A stretch of DNA of 64,000 bases from Firmicutes bacterium UBA6806 (GCA_002452745.1 DKFC01000039.1:7012-71011); one strand, 5' to 3'. Positions 16,568-26,722 are shown, counted from the stretch's first letter. A program made the numbers and translations. Notes: a model not told the origin generated them from the sequence alone.

Positions 16568-17302
16568 TTAGTGACACTTGTCTATTTTTATTAAGCCTTC
16601 ACTGACATATGCTTTTTCAGGAACTAAACTGTACACGGTATCATCATCGTTGGGCGGTACAGAAATGTACTTCGAAATCCTAATCTGCGTTGGCTTCAGA
16701 ATATTTGCAATGACAATCGCTTGATCGTTGCCTGCTGAGCCAGCATGCACAAAGCCAAGCATCTTGCCCATGACCACCACATTGCCTTCAGCCACGATTT
16801 CAGCCCCAGGATTGACATCGCCAATAACAATGATATTACCTGGAAATTTAACGCTTTTGCCACTTCGCATTGTACCATAGACAAATTGGGTATCACAGCG
16901 TGCAGATGCAGATTTTTCTAAGCTGTCACTTGACACTGGTGAAACAATTTCCTTGGAAGCTTCTGATTCCTCTATCTTTTGGATATTTTCAACACTTTCA
17001 GTTTCCGTTATTTCCTGTTTTACTTCCTCAGCGGGTTTTCTCGCCGGTTTTATATGATCATTATATGGTTCAAGGCTTTCTACAAACAGGCCTGCATTTT
17101 CTATAACGTCTTCGACAATGGACTTTTGCTTATAACTGAATGTGACTCCATTCAGCCCTATGATTCTCGTCCCTTTATAGAAATCACCTTTCTTGCGCAG
17201 CAATTGACCGAGATACTCGACAACTCTGTTAAATTCAGCTGTTTCATCAACCACCATATAGAGTCCGTTTAATTTGCCTTTAAATTCGACAGGGCCCTTC
17301 AT
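16568..17302 (-). CDS. minC: Septum site-determining protein MinC
   Basis: MinC blocks FtsZ polymerisation away from mid-cell. The 244-residue protein has the N-terminal MinC domain (about 1-90), an acidic, low-complexity linker (about 95-125), and the C-terminal beta-helix domain (YGTMRSGKSVKFPGNIIVIGDVNPGAEI onward) that binds MinD. It lies downstream of mrdA, tying division-site control to the elongation operon. Confidence 0.96.
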   Translation of the reverse strand: MKGPVEFKGKLNGLYMVVDETAEFNRVVEYLGQLLRKKGDFYKGTRIIGLNGVTFSYKQKSIVEDVIENAGLFVESLEPYNDHIKPARKPAEEVKQEITETESVENIQKIEESEASKEIVSPVSSDSLEKSASARCDTQFVYGTMRSGKSVKFPGNIIVIGDVNPGAEIVAEGNVVVMGKMLGFVHAGSAGNDQAIVIANILKPTQIRISKYISVPPNDDDTVYSLVPEKAYVSEGLIKIDKCH

Positions 17303-17382
17303 AGATATTTATCACCACCAAACTATAACATCTATTATTTTATAGTATTTTAACAGTTTCTTCAATAAATTACGCAAAATAT

Positions 17383-20235
17383 CTAGTCATTTTCCTCTTC
17401 TCCCGGGGCTTTTAGGCCAAAATACTCAGCATATACATCTCTTGCCACTGGCGCACCGTATCCACCGTGACCACCTTGGGGAATGACAATCACCACTGCG
17501 ATTTCAGGTTTGTCATACGGCGCAAATGAAACATACCAAGAGTAGTTGTCATATGGGAGTCTGTATTGATTGATGTCGTCATCTGTCAACGTGTCCCCTG
17601 AAAGCTCTTTTATAGCGGCTCTCATGGCATCTCCCTTATTGAGATAATCCCTTGCAATCAACTGATTGAGCTTCTCATCTTTCTCAGCTTTCTTCGTTTC
17701 ATCCGTTTCTTCATCTTTTGACTTTTCAAGTTGCGAGAGTTCTTCACTTCTCTGTTTTATAATCTCTATGGTGCGTTTTTCTACATCCTCTTGTGTCAGT
17801 TTTGGCGCAAAGTCCTTTAGATATTCTGTCAAATACTGAACTTCATCCATAGGCGGAATCAAGCCCTCTTTTTCAGCTGTTCCCGTTTTACCAGCAACAT
17901 CAACTGGAAAATCGCCAAAAATCTTTCGTCCAGTTCCCTCTGCGCCCTTGTTGACTTGAAGCATCCCCTGTCTCAATAAATCCAGATAATTGTGATCGTC
18001 AAAGCTCACTTCTGGCTCTTGATTTTTGAGAATTGGCGTATCTCCAACTTTTTTCACTAGAGAGAGTTCTTTTAAATACCCATCGTTTGCAATTGTGGCA
18101 ATATACCTCGCCATCTGAACCGGCGTATACGTATGGTCTCCTTGACCAATGGAGAGATTGAGGGTATCCCCTTCATACCACTTCATCAGGTTAAAGTAAT
18201 CATACTTAATAATATCTGCCAGTTTTTCAGTAACATAGTAATCTTCATTTGACCCGAGATCGAGTAATCTCTTGATGAGTTCACCTCTTGAAGGGTTTTC
18301 ATCTGCCCAAGAGACGATGGTATCTATAATCGACTGAAGTTTTTCAGCATCTTTCACAGTTTCCTCTGGAAAATAGTGTTTGGCAATATCCTTTAGGTGC
18401 CTTCCCAATAAAGTTTTGATGGTTCTCTTCTTCTTATCAGGATCGGGAATACCAAAAGATGATTCGCTGATTTCTATGCCAGTCGGTTCATCAAGCCCGA
18501 ACTTTTTAGATTCCTCAACGATAAATTGAGGCGTAATTTCATAGTTCAAAGACTTATTCTTTGCAAAGTCCTTCCCAGTGGAGACATCAAAGAAATAGTA
18601 GTTGCAAGATACTTCAATGGCTCTAAAGAGATCAACATATCCATGTCGCCCATGGTAGTCGTTCCAAATCCAGCAAGCATACCTTTGATTGCCCACTTCA
18701 ACATATCCATTGTCATAGAGTTTCATGTAGGGATCAAGTCCTTTTTCCATGGCTGCATATCCCGTAATCATCTTGTAAATTGACCCAGGCTGAACTGCCA
18801 TCATGGCTGCCGAGTCAAAAAGTGGCCTTGCCGCCAGAGGATTTCTAGTATTTGCAGGGTTTAGAGAGTTCCAGTCCTCTTGGCTGATACCCGTTGAGAA
18901 AAGATTGATGTCATAAGAGGGATAACTTGCCATTGCCAGTATTTCCCCTGTATTGACATCCACCACAACCCCTGCCCCCGTCTCAGCCTGTGGAAATGCA
19001 TCTGCATAATTGTAGTCGCCCCATGGGCTCTCAAATTTTCCACCTACCTGAATTTGTTTAAGGGCTTTTTCAAGGCTGTTTTCAAGTACCTTTTGAAGTT
19101 TCAAGTCTATGGTCAAAAAGATATCTTCACCCGCTGTGGAGTCCTTAGCTTCGAGTCCATATTTTTTTTCATCCACTTCGCCAACATACTTCCCGTAAAC
19201 ATCAACTTCGATGTACTTGTAGCCGTTATTGCCGTGCAAGTCCAGTTCGTAATTGCCTTCGATACCTGTCTTTCCAATAATCTGATTAGGATTATATCCA
19301 TTGTCTGTTACATATTTTTGAGTTTCTGCATCTGAAGAAATTTTTCCCATGTACCCTAAAATATGAGCCGCTGTCGAACTATTTGGATACGTTCTGATGG
19401 ATTCATAAGAAATTGAAGTCCCCGGGAAGTCGTATCCTTTTTCCTGTATTAAAATAGCTGTTTGCTGAGAAACAGACGGTGCTATGATAATCGGTTCATA
19501 TTTGTAGTAGCCCTTTTCCTTAATGGCATGTCTAAAAACGAGTACTTTATAAGCGTCTTCGTCAGACAATGACTCTGGAATCTTAAAGTCTGAGCGATTT
19601 CTGATTTTCTCAAAAGCCTCTTTTGCAGACATATTCAGATCAAGTCCGTACATTTTAAGGAAATTGTCCTTGTAGAGTTCATCTAAAAATTTCATCTTAG
19701 ACGTGGTGATTGGAATATATTTTCCCTGATTATAGAGAATGCGGTACGCCTCATAATTGCTAAGTGACGTATCGAGGTAATTTCTGTTTCGAACGTCTTG
19801 AAATATAGCCTCAGCTGTCATTCCTTGATCATATCCGTTGTTGGCCTTCCAATTGGCTATATTTTGATCATAACTGTAGTAGAATTGATTGTCCTTTAAC
19901 AAAATTGGAAATTCAAGATGCGCTTCTCCCTGTTGCTCCAAAAAATTGTAGAGTTCCACACACATATTGGTAAAATCATCATTTGGAATAACGCCGCTAT
20001 TTAATTTCAAAACAAATCCAATATTGCTGGTTGCCAGAATTTCACCATTTCTGTCATAGATATCCCCACGCTTGGCATATGTTTCTATCTTCTTAATTCG
20101 ATTGTTGATGGACTTATCATAGTACATAGCCCCTTCAACAATGGTCAAATCATAGAGTCGAACTCCCAATAGCGCAAATACCACAACAAAAAAAATGATG
20201 ATTTGATTTTTTCGATTGAATAAAATTTTAAGCAT
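17383..20235 (-). CDS. mrdA: Penicillin-binding protein 2 (class B transpeptidase), long form
   Basis: PBP2 cross-links peptidoglycan in the elongasome with RodA. It has an N-terminal membrane anchor (about 12-30), a pedestal region, and a transpeptidase domain with SIYK, SCN and KTGT boxes. The product has about 950 residues against 600-700 in most PBP2s. The extra length is mostly charged helical insertions, one between the SCN and KTGT boxes and one after KTGT. The start is ATG 20235 with TAGGTGA, overlapping the mreD stop by 8 bases. Confidence 0.95.
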   Translation of the reverse strand: MLKILFNRKNQIIIFFVVVFALLGVRLYDLTIVEGAMYYDKSINNRIKKIETYAKRGDIYDRNGEILATSNIGFVLKLNSGVIPNDDFTNMCVELYNFLEQQGEAHLEFPILLKDNQFYYSYDQNIANWKANNGYDQGMTAEAIFQDVRNRNYLDTSLSNYEAYRILYNQGKYIPITTSKMKFLDELYKDNFLKMYGLDLNMSAKEAFEKIRNRSDFKIPESLSDEDAYKVLVFRHAIKEKGYYKYEPIIIAPSVSQQTAILIQEKGYDFPGTSISYESIRTYPNSSTAAHILGYMGKISSDAETQKYVTDNGYNPNQIIGKTGIEGNYELDLHGNNGYKYIEVDVYGKYVGEVDEKKYGLEAKDSTAGEDIFLTIDLKLQKVLENSLEKALKQIQVGGKFESPWGDYNYADAFPQAETGAGVVVDVNTGEILAMASYPSYDINLFSTGISQEDWNSLNPANTRNPLAARPLFDSAAMMAVQPGSIYKMITGYAAMEKGLDPYMKLYDNGYVEVGNQRYACWIWNDYHGRHGYVDLFRAIEVSCNYYFFDVSTGKDFAKNKSLNYEITPQFIVEESKKFGLDEPTGIEISESSFGIPDPDKKKRTIKTLLGRHLKDIAKHYFPEETVKDAEKLQSIIDTIVSWADENPSRGELIKRLLDLGSNEDYYVTEKLADIIKYDYFNLMKWYEGDTLNLSIGQGDHTYTPVQMARYIATIANDGYLKELSLVKKVGDTPILKNQEPEVSFDDHNYLDLLRQGMLQVNKGAEGTGRKIFGDFPVDVAGKTGTAEKEGLIPPMDEVQYLTEYLKDFAPKLTQEDVEKRTIEIIKQRSEELSQLEKSKDEETDETKKAEKDEKLNQLIARDYLNKGDAMRAAIKELSGDTLTDDDINQYRLPYDNYSWYVSFAPYDKPEIAVVIVIPQGGHGGYGAPVARDVYAEYFGLKAPGEEEND

Positions 20236-20725
20236 TAAAATCACCTAACTTATAACCATTGAGTCTTTTAAAGATAATCGCATACAGGATGAGCCCTATG
20301 ATACTGTTGTAAATCATTTCCGTCAATATCTTGGTATACATCAGCCCCAGCGGAATTGTCGATTGTAAAAAGAACATAAAAATATAAAATCCCAAGTGGT
20401 AGATAAAAGTGGATAGGGCAATTAGAAACACAGGTGTCAAAAAATTGCCCTTAAACATAATTTTTTCGAGTCTCGTAATCAAGTAAACAATCAAGACATA
20501 CAAAATCAGATTGATACCCAGTATTTTTCCTAAAAAGACATCCTGTAACGCACCGTAAGTGATTGCATAGACGTAGGCGTGCTTATCAGAAAGCAAAGCA
20601 ATCAATGGAATAGACAAAATGATGCAAAGATTTGGCAATGCATCATTTATTCTAAAAATTTGAAAAACGGTACTCATCAATATGAAGTTTACAAATCCTA
20701 TTAAAACGATATAACGGTATTTCAT
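20228..20725 (-). CDS. mreD: Rod shape-determining membrane protein MreD
   Basis: A 165-residue protein with five or six predicted membrane segments. It links MreC and PBP2/RodA in the elongation machine. The frame can be opened earlier inside mreC, but ATG 20725 has an ATAGGAGCG site 7 bases after the mreC stop. Position between mreC and mrdA supports the call, since MreD sequences are poorly conserved. Confidence 0.9.
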   Translation of the reverse strand: MKYRYIVLIGFVNFILMSTVFQIFRINDALPNLCIILSIPLIALLSDKHAYVYAITYGALQDVFLGKILGINLILYVLIVYLITRLEKIMFKGNFLTPVFLIALSTFIYHLGFYIFMFFLQSTIPLGLMYTKILTEMIYNSIIGLILYAIIFKRLNGYKLGDFNA

Positions 20726-20732
20726 AACGCTC

Positions 20733-21611
20733 CTATTCAGAAGTGTCCGTAGCTTCCGCATCAGTCTCAGGGAGTGTCTGCACCTGTTCTGACTCTCTAT
20801 ACGGAATAACCAGCACTTTGTTGATTTTCTTAAAGTTTACCGCTGGAACAACTTTTATCTTTTTCAAAAACAAGTCCTTGTCATCTATGACCTCATAAAT
20901 CCTTCCGATGAGGATTCCCTTTGGATACATGCCAAGTCCAGAGGTTACAATATAGTCGTTGACATTGACAACTGCCTTTGGATCATACAGTTCCCCCACC
21001 AATTCATAATTAGAGGTTCCATTTAAAATTCCATCGTAATCATCTGTGACTCTGAGCATTTCAAACCCAACAGAGGACTTGTGGTCTATGATGGAGATAA
21101 CTTTGGACCAGTTATCTCCCACTTCATATACAAGTCCAACCAAACCATTTCCGTTAATCACAGTGCTGTTCTTTACGATGCCTTGGTTGGCCCCTGCATC
21201 TATGGTAAACATATTGAACCAGTTTCCGATATCTTTTGATGTGACGTTACAAGCAATGTAATCGTTCACATCAAATCTGTTCACATAGTTCAGAGCGTGA
21301 CTCAAATCTTCAAGCTCCTTCAGTTCCTTTTGCTGAAGGGTCAAAGAGACAATTTGTTCCTTCAAGTGTTCATTCTCAAGGGTTAAATCTTCGTTTAACG
21401 TCTTGTAGTTTAAAACATTTATAACGGGTTCTGTCCTCTCATCGACAAAATTGCCGATGCCGCTTAGAAACCTTTGTATCGGCGAGAGAATTGAACCAAT
21501 TTGGCTTTCTATAAAGGTTATGCGCTCCCTGCCTCCAAAAGAAATTGCCATGAGAATGAGTAAAATGATGCCCATTAAAACAACTATCACTTTTTTATAA
21601 CGCTCATTCAT
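20733..21611 (-). CDS. mreC: Rod shape-determining protein MreC
   Basis: MreC spans the membrane once (about residues 8-25) and links cytoplasmic MreB with extracellular PBP2. A coiled-coil follows (about 65-105), then the double beta-barrel MreC domain (DIGNWFNMFTIDAGANQGI, GLVGLVYEVGDNWSKV). The 292 residues end in an acidic tail. It lies 17 bases after mreB. Confidence 0.95.
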   Translation of the reverse strand: MNERYKKVIVVLMGIILLILMAISFGGRERITFIESQIGSILSPIQRFLSGIGNFVDERTEPVINVLNYKTLNEDLTLENEHLKEQIVSLTLQQKELKELEDLSHALNYVNRFDVNDYIACNVTSKDIGNWFNMFTIDAGANQGIVKNSTVINGNGLVGLVYEVGDNWSKVISIIDHKSSVGFEMLRVTDDYDGILNGTSNYELVGELYDPKAVVNVNDYIVTSGLGMYPKGILIGRIYEVIDDKDLFLKKIKVVPAVNFKKINKVLVIPYRESEQVQTLPETDAEATDTSE

Positions 21612-21628
21612 TTCATCACCAACATTTT

Positions 21629-22654
21629 CTATAGAGATCTAGAAGAAATAAAGACTTCCTTCAAGTCATTGAAGCTCTCAACAGCTTTACTTGTTCCAAC
21701 TGCCACGCAATCCAAAGGATTTTCAGCAATTTTAACTGGCATACCCGTTTCCTTTTTAATTAGTTTGTCCAAGTCAGTAAGCAATGCACCACCACCAGCT
21801 AAGACAATTCCCGACTGGTAAATATCTGATGCAAGTTCAGGAGGTGTCTTTTCAAGCGTAGACTTAACCCCTTCTACAATCGCTTGAATTGGCTCTTTAA
21901 TTGCTTCATATATCTCACTTGAATGAAGCAGTAAAGTGTTTGGAAGTCCAGTTACAAGATTTCTCCCTGTGACTTCGAAAGTTCTCTCTTGGTTTGGAAT
22001 CAAAGCACAAGCAATGCTCATCTTTATATTTTCTGCTGTTCTCTCACCAATCATCAAACTGTATTTTTTGCGAACATAATTCACGATAGAATCATCTAAT
22101 TCATCCCCTGCAATTCTAATTGATCTGCTGGTAACGATTCCGCCGAGGGAAATAACTGCAATCTCAGTTGTACCGCCACCGATATCTACAATCATGCTGC
22201 CTGTTGGCTCTGTTATCGGCAAATCTGCTCCGATGGCTGCCGCCATTGGTTCTTCAATTAGAAAAGCGTCCTTTGCACCTGCTGATAATGAAGCCTCATA
22301 GACAGCTCTCTTCTCAACTTCAGTGACCTGTGATGGAATTCCCACAACTACTTTTGCGCCTGTTAGGAAATTCATATTTGGAACAGCTTTGTTCATAAAG
22401 TATTTAATCATCTTCTGAGTGATGTCAAAATCTGCGATAACGCCATCTTTTAGGGGTCTAATAGCTCTAATTTGTCCCGGTGTTTTACCGATCATATCCT
22501 TTGCTTCTTTACCCACGGCTAAAACATGGCCCTTGTCATTGATCGCCACAACAGAAGATTCTCTAACGACGATGCCCTTGCCCTTAACACATACCAGTGT
22601 ATTTGCTGTTCCTAAATCAATACCTAATTGCTTGTAAAATAATCCAAATCTCAT
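21629..22654 (-). CDS. mreB: Actin-like cell-shape protein MreB
   Basis: MreB filaments organise side-wall synthesis. The actin-fold signatures LGIDLGTANTLVCVKGKGIVV, IVDIGGGTTEIAVISLGGIV and GIVLAGGGALL are present. I place the start at ATG 22654 (MRFGLFYKQL) after AAAGGA; an in-frame GTG at 22672 overlaps that site and is less likely. The product is 341 residues. Confidence 0.97.
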   Translation of the reverse strand: MRFGLFYKQLGIDLGTANTLVCVKGKGIVVRESSVVAINDKGHVLAVGKEAKDMIGKTPGQIRAIRPLKDGVIADFDITQKMIKYFMNKAVPNMNFLTGAKVVVGIPSQVTEVEKRAVYEASLSAGAKDAFLIEEPMAAAIGADLPITEPTGSMIVDIGGGTTEIAVISLGGIVTSRSIRIAGDELDDSIVNYVRKKYSLMIGERTAENIKMSIACALIPNQERTFEVTGRNLVTGLPNTLLLHSSEIYEAIKEPIQAIVEGVKSTLEKTPPELASDIYQSGIVLAGGGALLTDLDKLIKKETGMPVKIAENPLDCVAVGTSKAVESFNDLKEVFISSRSL

Positions 22655-22692
22655 TTCTAACGTTCCTTTCACTCAACATAATTTCTTTGAAA

Positions 22693-23367
22693 TTATAACT
22701 GACCGTTTTCTTTGAAGCTATAGTAGCTCTCTCGGCCGATAATGATATGATCAATCAAATTTATTCCCACGATATTTCCCGCTTCGGATAGCCTCGTTGT
22801 GACGCCGAAATCTTCTCGGCTTGGCGTTGGATATCCCGATGGATGATTGTGGACCGCTATAATAGCAGCGGCACTCTTTTTAATTGCTCTATTGAAAACC
22901 TCTCTCGGATGCACAATAGATGCATTGAGACTTCCGATAGAAATAATTTCCCAACTCATGATTTCATTTTTGACATTTAAAAATACAACGATGAATTTTT
23001 CGACCTTTTCAAATTGCATCTCTGATTTGAAAAATTCGTGAATTGCCTGTGGGGAGTTGACCTTTTGCTTCGTCTTAAACTCTGAACGCTTCAAGCGCCT
23101 TCCAAATTCAATACCAGCAAGAACCTGACATGCCTTTGATGGGCCTATTCCCTCTATAAGACATAGTTCCTCAATCGTCTTAACTCCAATTTCCGAAAGA
23201 TCATTCGAACAGGACTTTATAATGTCGTTTGCGAGGTCAATTGCTGACTTGCTCGCTGTTCCAGTCCTGAGGATTATCGCCAGTAGCTCGGCATTTGATA
23301 ATCCACTTGCGCCTTCCCTTATCATCTTTTCTCTCGGTCTTTCCTCAACTGGCAATTCTCTTATCAT
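22693..23367 (-). CDS. radC: RadC/YeeS-family JAMM-domain protein
   Basis: RadC proteins carry a helix-hairpin-helix region (GIGPSKACQ) and a JAB/MPN metalloprotease-like domain with the zinc motif HNHPSGYPTPSREDF. The true function is unclear; the early claim of a DNA-repair role in E. coli was withdrawn. At 224 residues it is standard. It sits between maf and mreB, a conserved position in Firmicutes. Confidence 0.93.
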   Translation of the reverse strand: MIRELPVEERPREKMIREGASGLSNAELLAIILRTGTASKSAIDLANDIIKSCSNDLSEIGVKTIEELCLIEGIGPSKACQVLAGIEFGRRLKRSEFKTKQKVNSPQAIHEFFKSEMQFEKVEKFIVVFLNVKNEIMSWEIISIGSLNASIVHPREVFNRAIKKSAAAIIAVHNHPSGYPTPSREDFGVTTRLSEAGNIVGINLIDHIIIGRESYYSFKENGQL

Positions 23368-23370
23368 CGG

Positions 23371-23958
23371 TTAAAGCCCCTCTCTCGTCAGTAGATTTAT
23401 TTTAAATGCATTATTTAAAATTTCATTTAACTTAGAGAGTGGCATGCCCATAACGCTGAAAAAATCACCATTTATGGATTTCACAAGCACCGACCCAAGA
23501 CCTTGTATGCCATATGCCCCAGCTTTATCCAGTGGTTCACCACTTTCCACGTAGGCATTTATGACAGTGTCAGATAAGTCGTTGAATGTAACTTCTGTCT
23601 CAACGTAATCAATTATCTTGATTCCCTTTTCCAGACAGATTACGGCAACGCCAGTATAGACAGAATGCGTTTTTCCACTGAGTTTTTTTAGCATTTCCAC
23701 AGCTTCGCTTGCGTCTGACGGTTTCCCCAACACTTCATCAAGGTAGACGATTGTGTCACTTCCTATCACAATTGCATCCTCCACACGCTCACAGATATCA
23801 AATGCCTTTTCAAAGGCAAGACCCATGACAATGTTTTCCGGGGATTCCTCAGTTAGACTTTTTTCATCAATCTCGCTTGGAATACACTCAAATGGCACGT
23901 TCATCATTTTTAGCAGTTCTGATCTTCTAGGCGATGATGATGCCAATACGATTCTCAT
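23371..23958 (-). CDS. maf: Maf-type nucleoside triphosphate pyrophosphatase
   Basis: Maf hydrolyses non-canonical or pyrimidine nucleotides such as dTTP/UTP to monophosphates, acting as a house-cleaning enzyme linked to division arrest. The N-terminal SSSPRRSELL signature and the GSDTIV and DKAGAYGIQG motifs are present. It has 195 residues and ends 3 bases before radC. Confidence 0.95.
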   Translation of the reverse strand: MRIVLASSSPRRSELLKMMNVPFECIPSEIDEKSLTEESPENIVMGLAFEKAFDICERVEDAIVIGSDTIVYLDEVLGKPSDASEAVEMLKKLSGKTHSVYTGVAVICLEKGIKIIDYVETEVTFNDLSDTVINAYVESGEPLDKAGAYGIQGLGSVLVKSINGDFFSVMGMPLSKLNEILNNAFKINLLTREGL

Positions 23959-23971
23959 TTAGTCCTCCTCT

Positions 23972-24220
23972 TCATAATTTTCTGTAGAGGACAAATGCCA
24001 ATACAATTCCGATAATGCCTGATACATTTAAGGTCAATTTAAACCCGAATGTAATATTGACAACACTTAAATCCAATAAAAAGGGATCAACCCCTACTGA
24101 TTTTCCGTAGTTTAATATCGGTACGAGGTCGCCTAGGGCAGCCCCTATGATGCTTCCAATAATTGCGCCTACCAATAACAAGAGCAGCAACACGAAACCA
24201 TCATTACTCTTTACTCTCAT
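23972..24220 (-). CDS. DUF4321 small membrane protein
   Basis: An 82-residue protein with two membrane segments (about 10-32 and 60-80) flanking a loop with NYGKSVGVDPFLLDLSV. This family is found ahead of maf-radC-mreB in many Clostridia; its role is unknown. ATG 24220 follows a GAGGTG site, better than the in-frame GTG two codons upstream. It is the first gene of the shape operon. Confidence 0.85.
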   Translation of the reverse strand: MRVKSNDGFVLLLLLLVGAIIGSIIGAALGDLVPILNYGKSVGVDPFLLDLSVVNITFGFKLTLNVSGIIGIVLAFVLYRKL

Positions 24221-24274
24221 AGTCACCTCGATAATACCATAATTTTACATTTAGTGCCAGTACATTTCTATATA

Positions 24275-24303
24275 AGTTTAGCATTATGTCCTGCTAAATA
24301 CAA
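24275..24303 (-). promoter_or_regulatory. Promoter candidate for the DUF4321-maf-radC-mre-min operon
   Basis: The minus strand shows TTGTAT, 17 bases, TAAACT about 55 bases before the DUF4321 start. No terminator with a clear T run separates it from the MFS gene upstream, so read-through is also possible. Confidence 0.5.
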
Positions 24304-24423
24304 GATAAATGGTTGACCAAAATTAATGAATTTTATTAAATATTCAATGTCTCAGCTAATATTTGGTTAACACTTAAAACGGATGGGCTAATTTATGTAT
24401 GACCGCTTTTGCGATCTGATGCA

Positions 24424-25623
24424 TCAAAGGCGTACCTTATATGCTATATAGAGATTCCCAAGCGAGATAACCGACGCCATATAGAAAATATATTGTGGTC
24501 CAACGCCCACCCAGACTAATCCACCTAAAACGGCACATATAATAGATACGAAATGGTCTAAACTCTGGCCTAATGTGAGTGTATGTGTAATGTCCGACTT
24601 ATCTGTGGCGATTCTCTTTAGGTATAGCGTTCTAATCAGTCCCATGTTCGTGGACATCCTGTCAATAATAAAGATAGCATATGCCAAGAAAAGTCCGATT
24701 CCAACCTTCGAAATACTTCCATCTGCATAGCCGCCACTTAAAACACCATATACGGCATAGACAACGATAAACGACAACGCATCTGCATAGAGCATTTTTT
24801 TGATACCAAATCGGTCTATCCACTTTCCGAGGAAACTCATGAAGAATATGCCAATAAACGAACCTATAATCCCTAAGACTGCAAGTGTGTCAGCTTTTTT
24901 CCCAAGAAGTTCAATTAAAACCCACGGGCCATATACCATCATGATTTGCTTCTGCACGCCAAATAAAATAACTAAATAATAGTAGTATTTGTACTCCTTC
25001 TTCAAGACGAATTTCAACTTTTGAGGCTGATGTCCCATATAGTTTATGGATTTGTCCAGTGCAAACAGCAGAAAAAATACAATTAAAAAAAGCCCCCCAG
25101 CAATTAAGAAAATCCACTTTGTCTGAGTCGTAAAGCTGAAAAATCCCATCTTAAACCCCAGATAGACCAGAACTGCCGCCAACATTTGAAAGGCAGTGAA
25201 AATGCCCTTGTACCGCCCCATTTGCCTGCCAATATCCTCGCCATCTGTGAGTTCCATTCCAATACTGTCCTGAAGCGGAAAGAACAGGTGCATTCCGAGC
25301 GAGTTGATAAAAATAAAAATCAGCATTATATTAAACGAAGGCGTCACCAGTCCCAGAACTGTAATGCCTATGAAACTCAGAATCTGCGCCACCATTGCAA
25401 TTTTAATATCACTGATGAATGAAAGCGCCGCAATCACAAAGACGCTCAAAATCCCAGGAATCTCTCTTGGAAACTCAATAAGCCCTCTTTGAAAGGCATT
25501 TACATTATAGGCATCCTTAAAATAATTTGAGATAACGGCATTGCTAAGGCCTAACCCCACTGCGGTTAGGGCAATAACCAACACATAAACCCACCGTTCA
25601 TAACTCTGTTTATTTGATTTCAT
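24424..25623 (-). CDS. Major facilitator superfamily transporter
   Basis: A 399-residue protein with about 12 hydrophobic segments in two halves joined by a basic loop (about 185-205, HQPQKLKFVLKKEYK). It has the general MFS layout, but no motif that points to a substrate. It follows the Rnf terminator and has its own start after a GGGGGATG region. It may be transcribed alone. Confidence 0.8.
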   Translation of the reverse strand: MKSNKQSYERWVYVLVIALTAVGLGLSNAVISNYFKDAYNVNAFQRGLIEFPREIPGILSVFVIAALSFISDIKIAMVAQILSFIGITVLGLVTPSFNIMLIFIFINSLGMHLFFPLQDSIGMELTDGEDIGRQMGRYKGIFTAFQMLAAVLVYLGFKMGFFSFTTQTKWIFLIAGGLFLIVFFLLFALDKSINYMGHQPQKLKFVLKKEYKYYYYLVILFGVQKQIMMVYGPWVLIELLGKKADTLAVLGIIGSFIGIFFMSFLGKWIDRFGIKKMLYADALSFIVVYAVYGVLSGGYADGSISKVGIGLFLAYAIFIIDRMSTNMGLIRTLYLKRIATDKSDITHTLTLGQSLDHFVSIICAVLGGLVWVGVGPQYIFYMASVISLGNLYIAYKVRL

Positions 25624-25668
25624 CTTTGCATCATCCCCCAGTTATACATAACATTCCTATTAATTTAA

Positions 25669-25700
25669 AGAAAAGAAACCCGATGTCAGGTTTCTTTTCT
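25669..25700 (-). terminator. Terminator of the rnf operon
   Basis: The minus strand has AGAAAAGAAACC - 8-base loop - GGTTTCTTTTCT, a 12-pair perfect stem with a T-rich 3' arm, 24 bases after the rnfB stop. Confidence 0.85.
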
Positions 25701-25723
25701 CAAAAGACTGAATCAACAGTCGT

Positions 25724-26707
25724 TTATTTCATTTCGATGGCTTTTTTAGGACATTTTGTTTCACAAACGCCACAGCCTATACATTTATCTTGATCAATTT
25801 CATGTACTTTTTTCAGTTCGCCTGTGATGGCATCAACAGGACAATTTTTTGCGCAGATCGTACAGCCTATACACTTTTCATCTATAATATGAGCTTTTTT
25901 ACGAGCACTTAAATCGCCTTCGATTGCTTTAGTCGGACACTTCTCAACACAGACCATGCAATTTGTACACTTGTCATAATCAATCACTGCCAAATTGTTC
26001 ACCACATGAATTGCGTCGAATGGACAATTTCTCTCACAGAGTCCACAGGCGATACAAGCTACACTACAGTTCTTCTTAACTTGTGGTCCCTTATCCTTGT
26101 TGTTACAATCAACAATTGTCATCTGTTCATAAGGCACTAAAGTGATAACATCCTTTGGGCAAGCTTCAATACATTTATTACAAGATGTACATTTTTCAGG
26201 ATCAACTTCGGCAATGCCCTTATCATTGATGTAAATTGCATCAAAAGGACAGACTTGCACACATGTTCCAAATCCCATACAGCCGTATAAGCAGCTCTTA
26301 GGGCCACCGTTTAACATGTTTGCAGCCACACAGCTGTCAAAACCCTCGTAGTCAAACCGGTTTGTACACTTCTCCTCATCGCCTTTACAAAGAACTTTTG
26401 CAACTTTCTTAACGCTTTCGCCAGCATCCAGTCCCATGATTTTTGCAATATTTGCCGCACATTCAGCACCGCCAACAGGACATCCATTTACGGGTGCAAT
26501 TCCCTTGACCACAGCATTTGAAAATCCATCACAGCCTGGATAACCACAGGCACCACAGTTTGCGCCTGGTACGACTTCACGAACTGCCACAACCCTCGGG
26601 TCAACTTCAACAGCAAACTTTTTAGATGCAAGCGCAAGTCCTGATCCAAATAGCAGCCCCATGACGCCTAATATACCTGCGGCAACCAATATACTCATTA
26701 TATCCAT
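25724..26707 (-). CDS. rnfB: Rnf complex subunit B, polyferredoxin
   Basis: RnfB takes electrons from reduced ferredoxin and passes them into the Rnf ion pump. An N-terminal membrane anchor (about 5-26) is followed by the RnfB/FeS domain NCGACGYPGCDGF. Beyond it lie six cysteine clusters of the CxxCxxCxxxCP type or close variants, ending CIGCGVCETKCP. This polyferredoxin form is typical of Clostridia and Acetobacterium. Start ATG 26707 (AAGGGTGA site) is preferred over the ATG two codons upstream. Length is about 327 residues. Confidence 0.96.
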   Translation of the reverse strand: MDIMSILVAAGILGVMGLLFGSGLALASKKFAVEVDPRVVAVREVVPGANCGACGYPGCDGFSNAVVKGIAPVNGCPVGGAECAANIAKIMGLDAGESVKKVAKVLCKGDEEKCTNRFDYEGFDSCVAANMLNGGPKSCLYGCMGFGTCVQVCPFDAIYINDKGIAEVDPEKCTSCNKCIEACPKDVITLVPYEQMTIVDCNNKDKGPQVKKNCSVACIACGLCERNCPFDAIHVVNNLAVIDYDKCTNCMVCVEKCPTKAIEGDLSARKKAHIIDEKCIGCTICAKNCPVDAITGELKKVHEIDQDKCIGCGVCETKCPKKAIEMK

Positions 26708-26722
26708 TGTCATTCACCCTTT

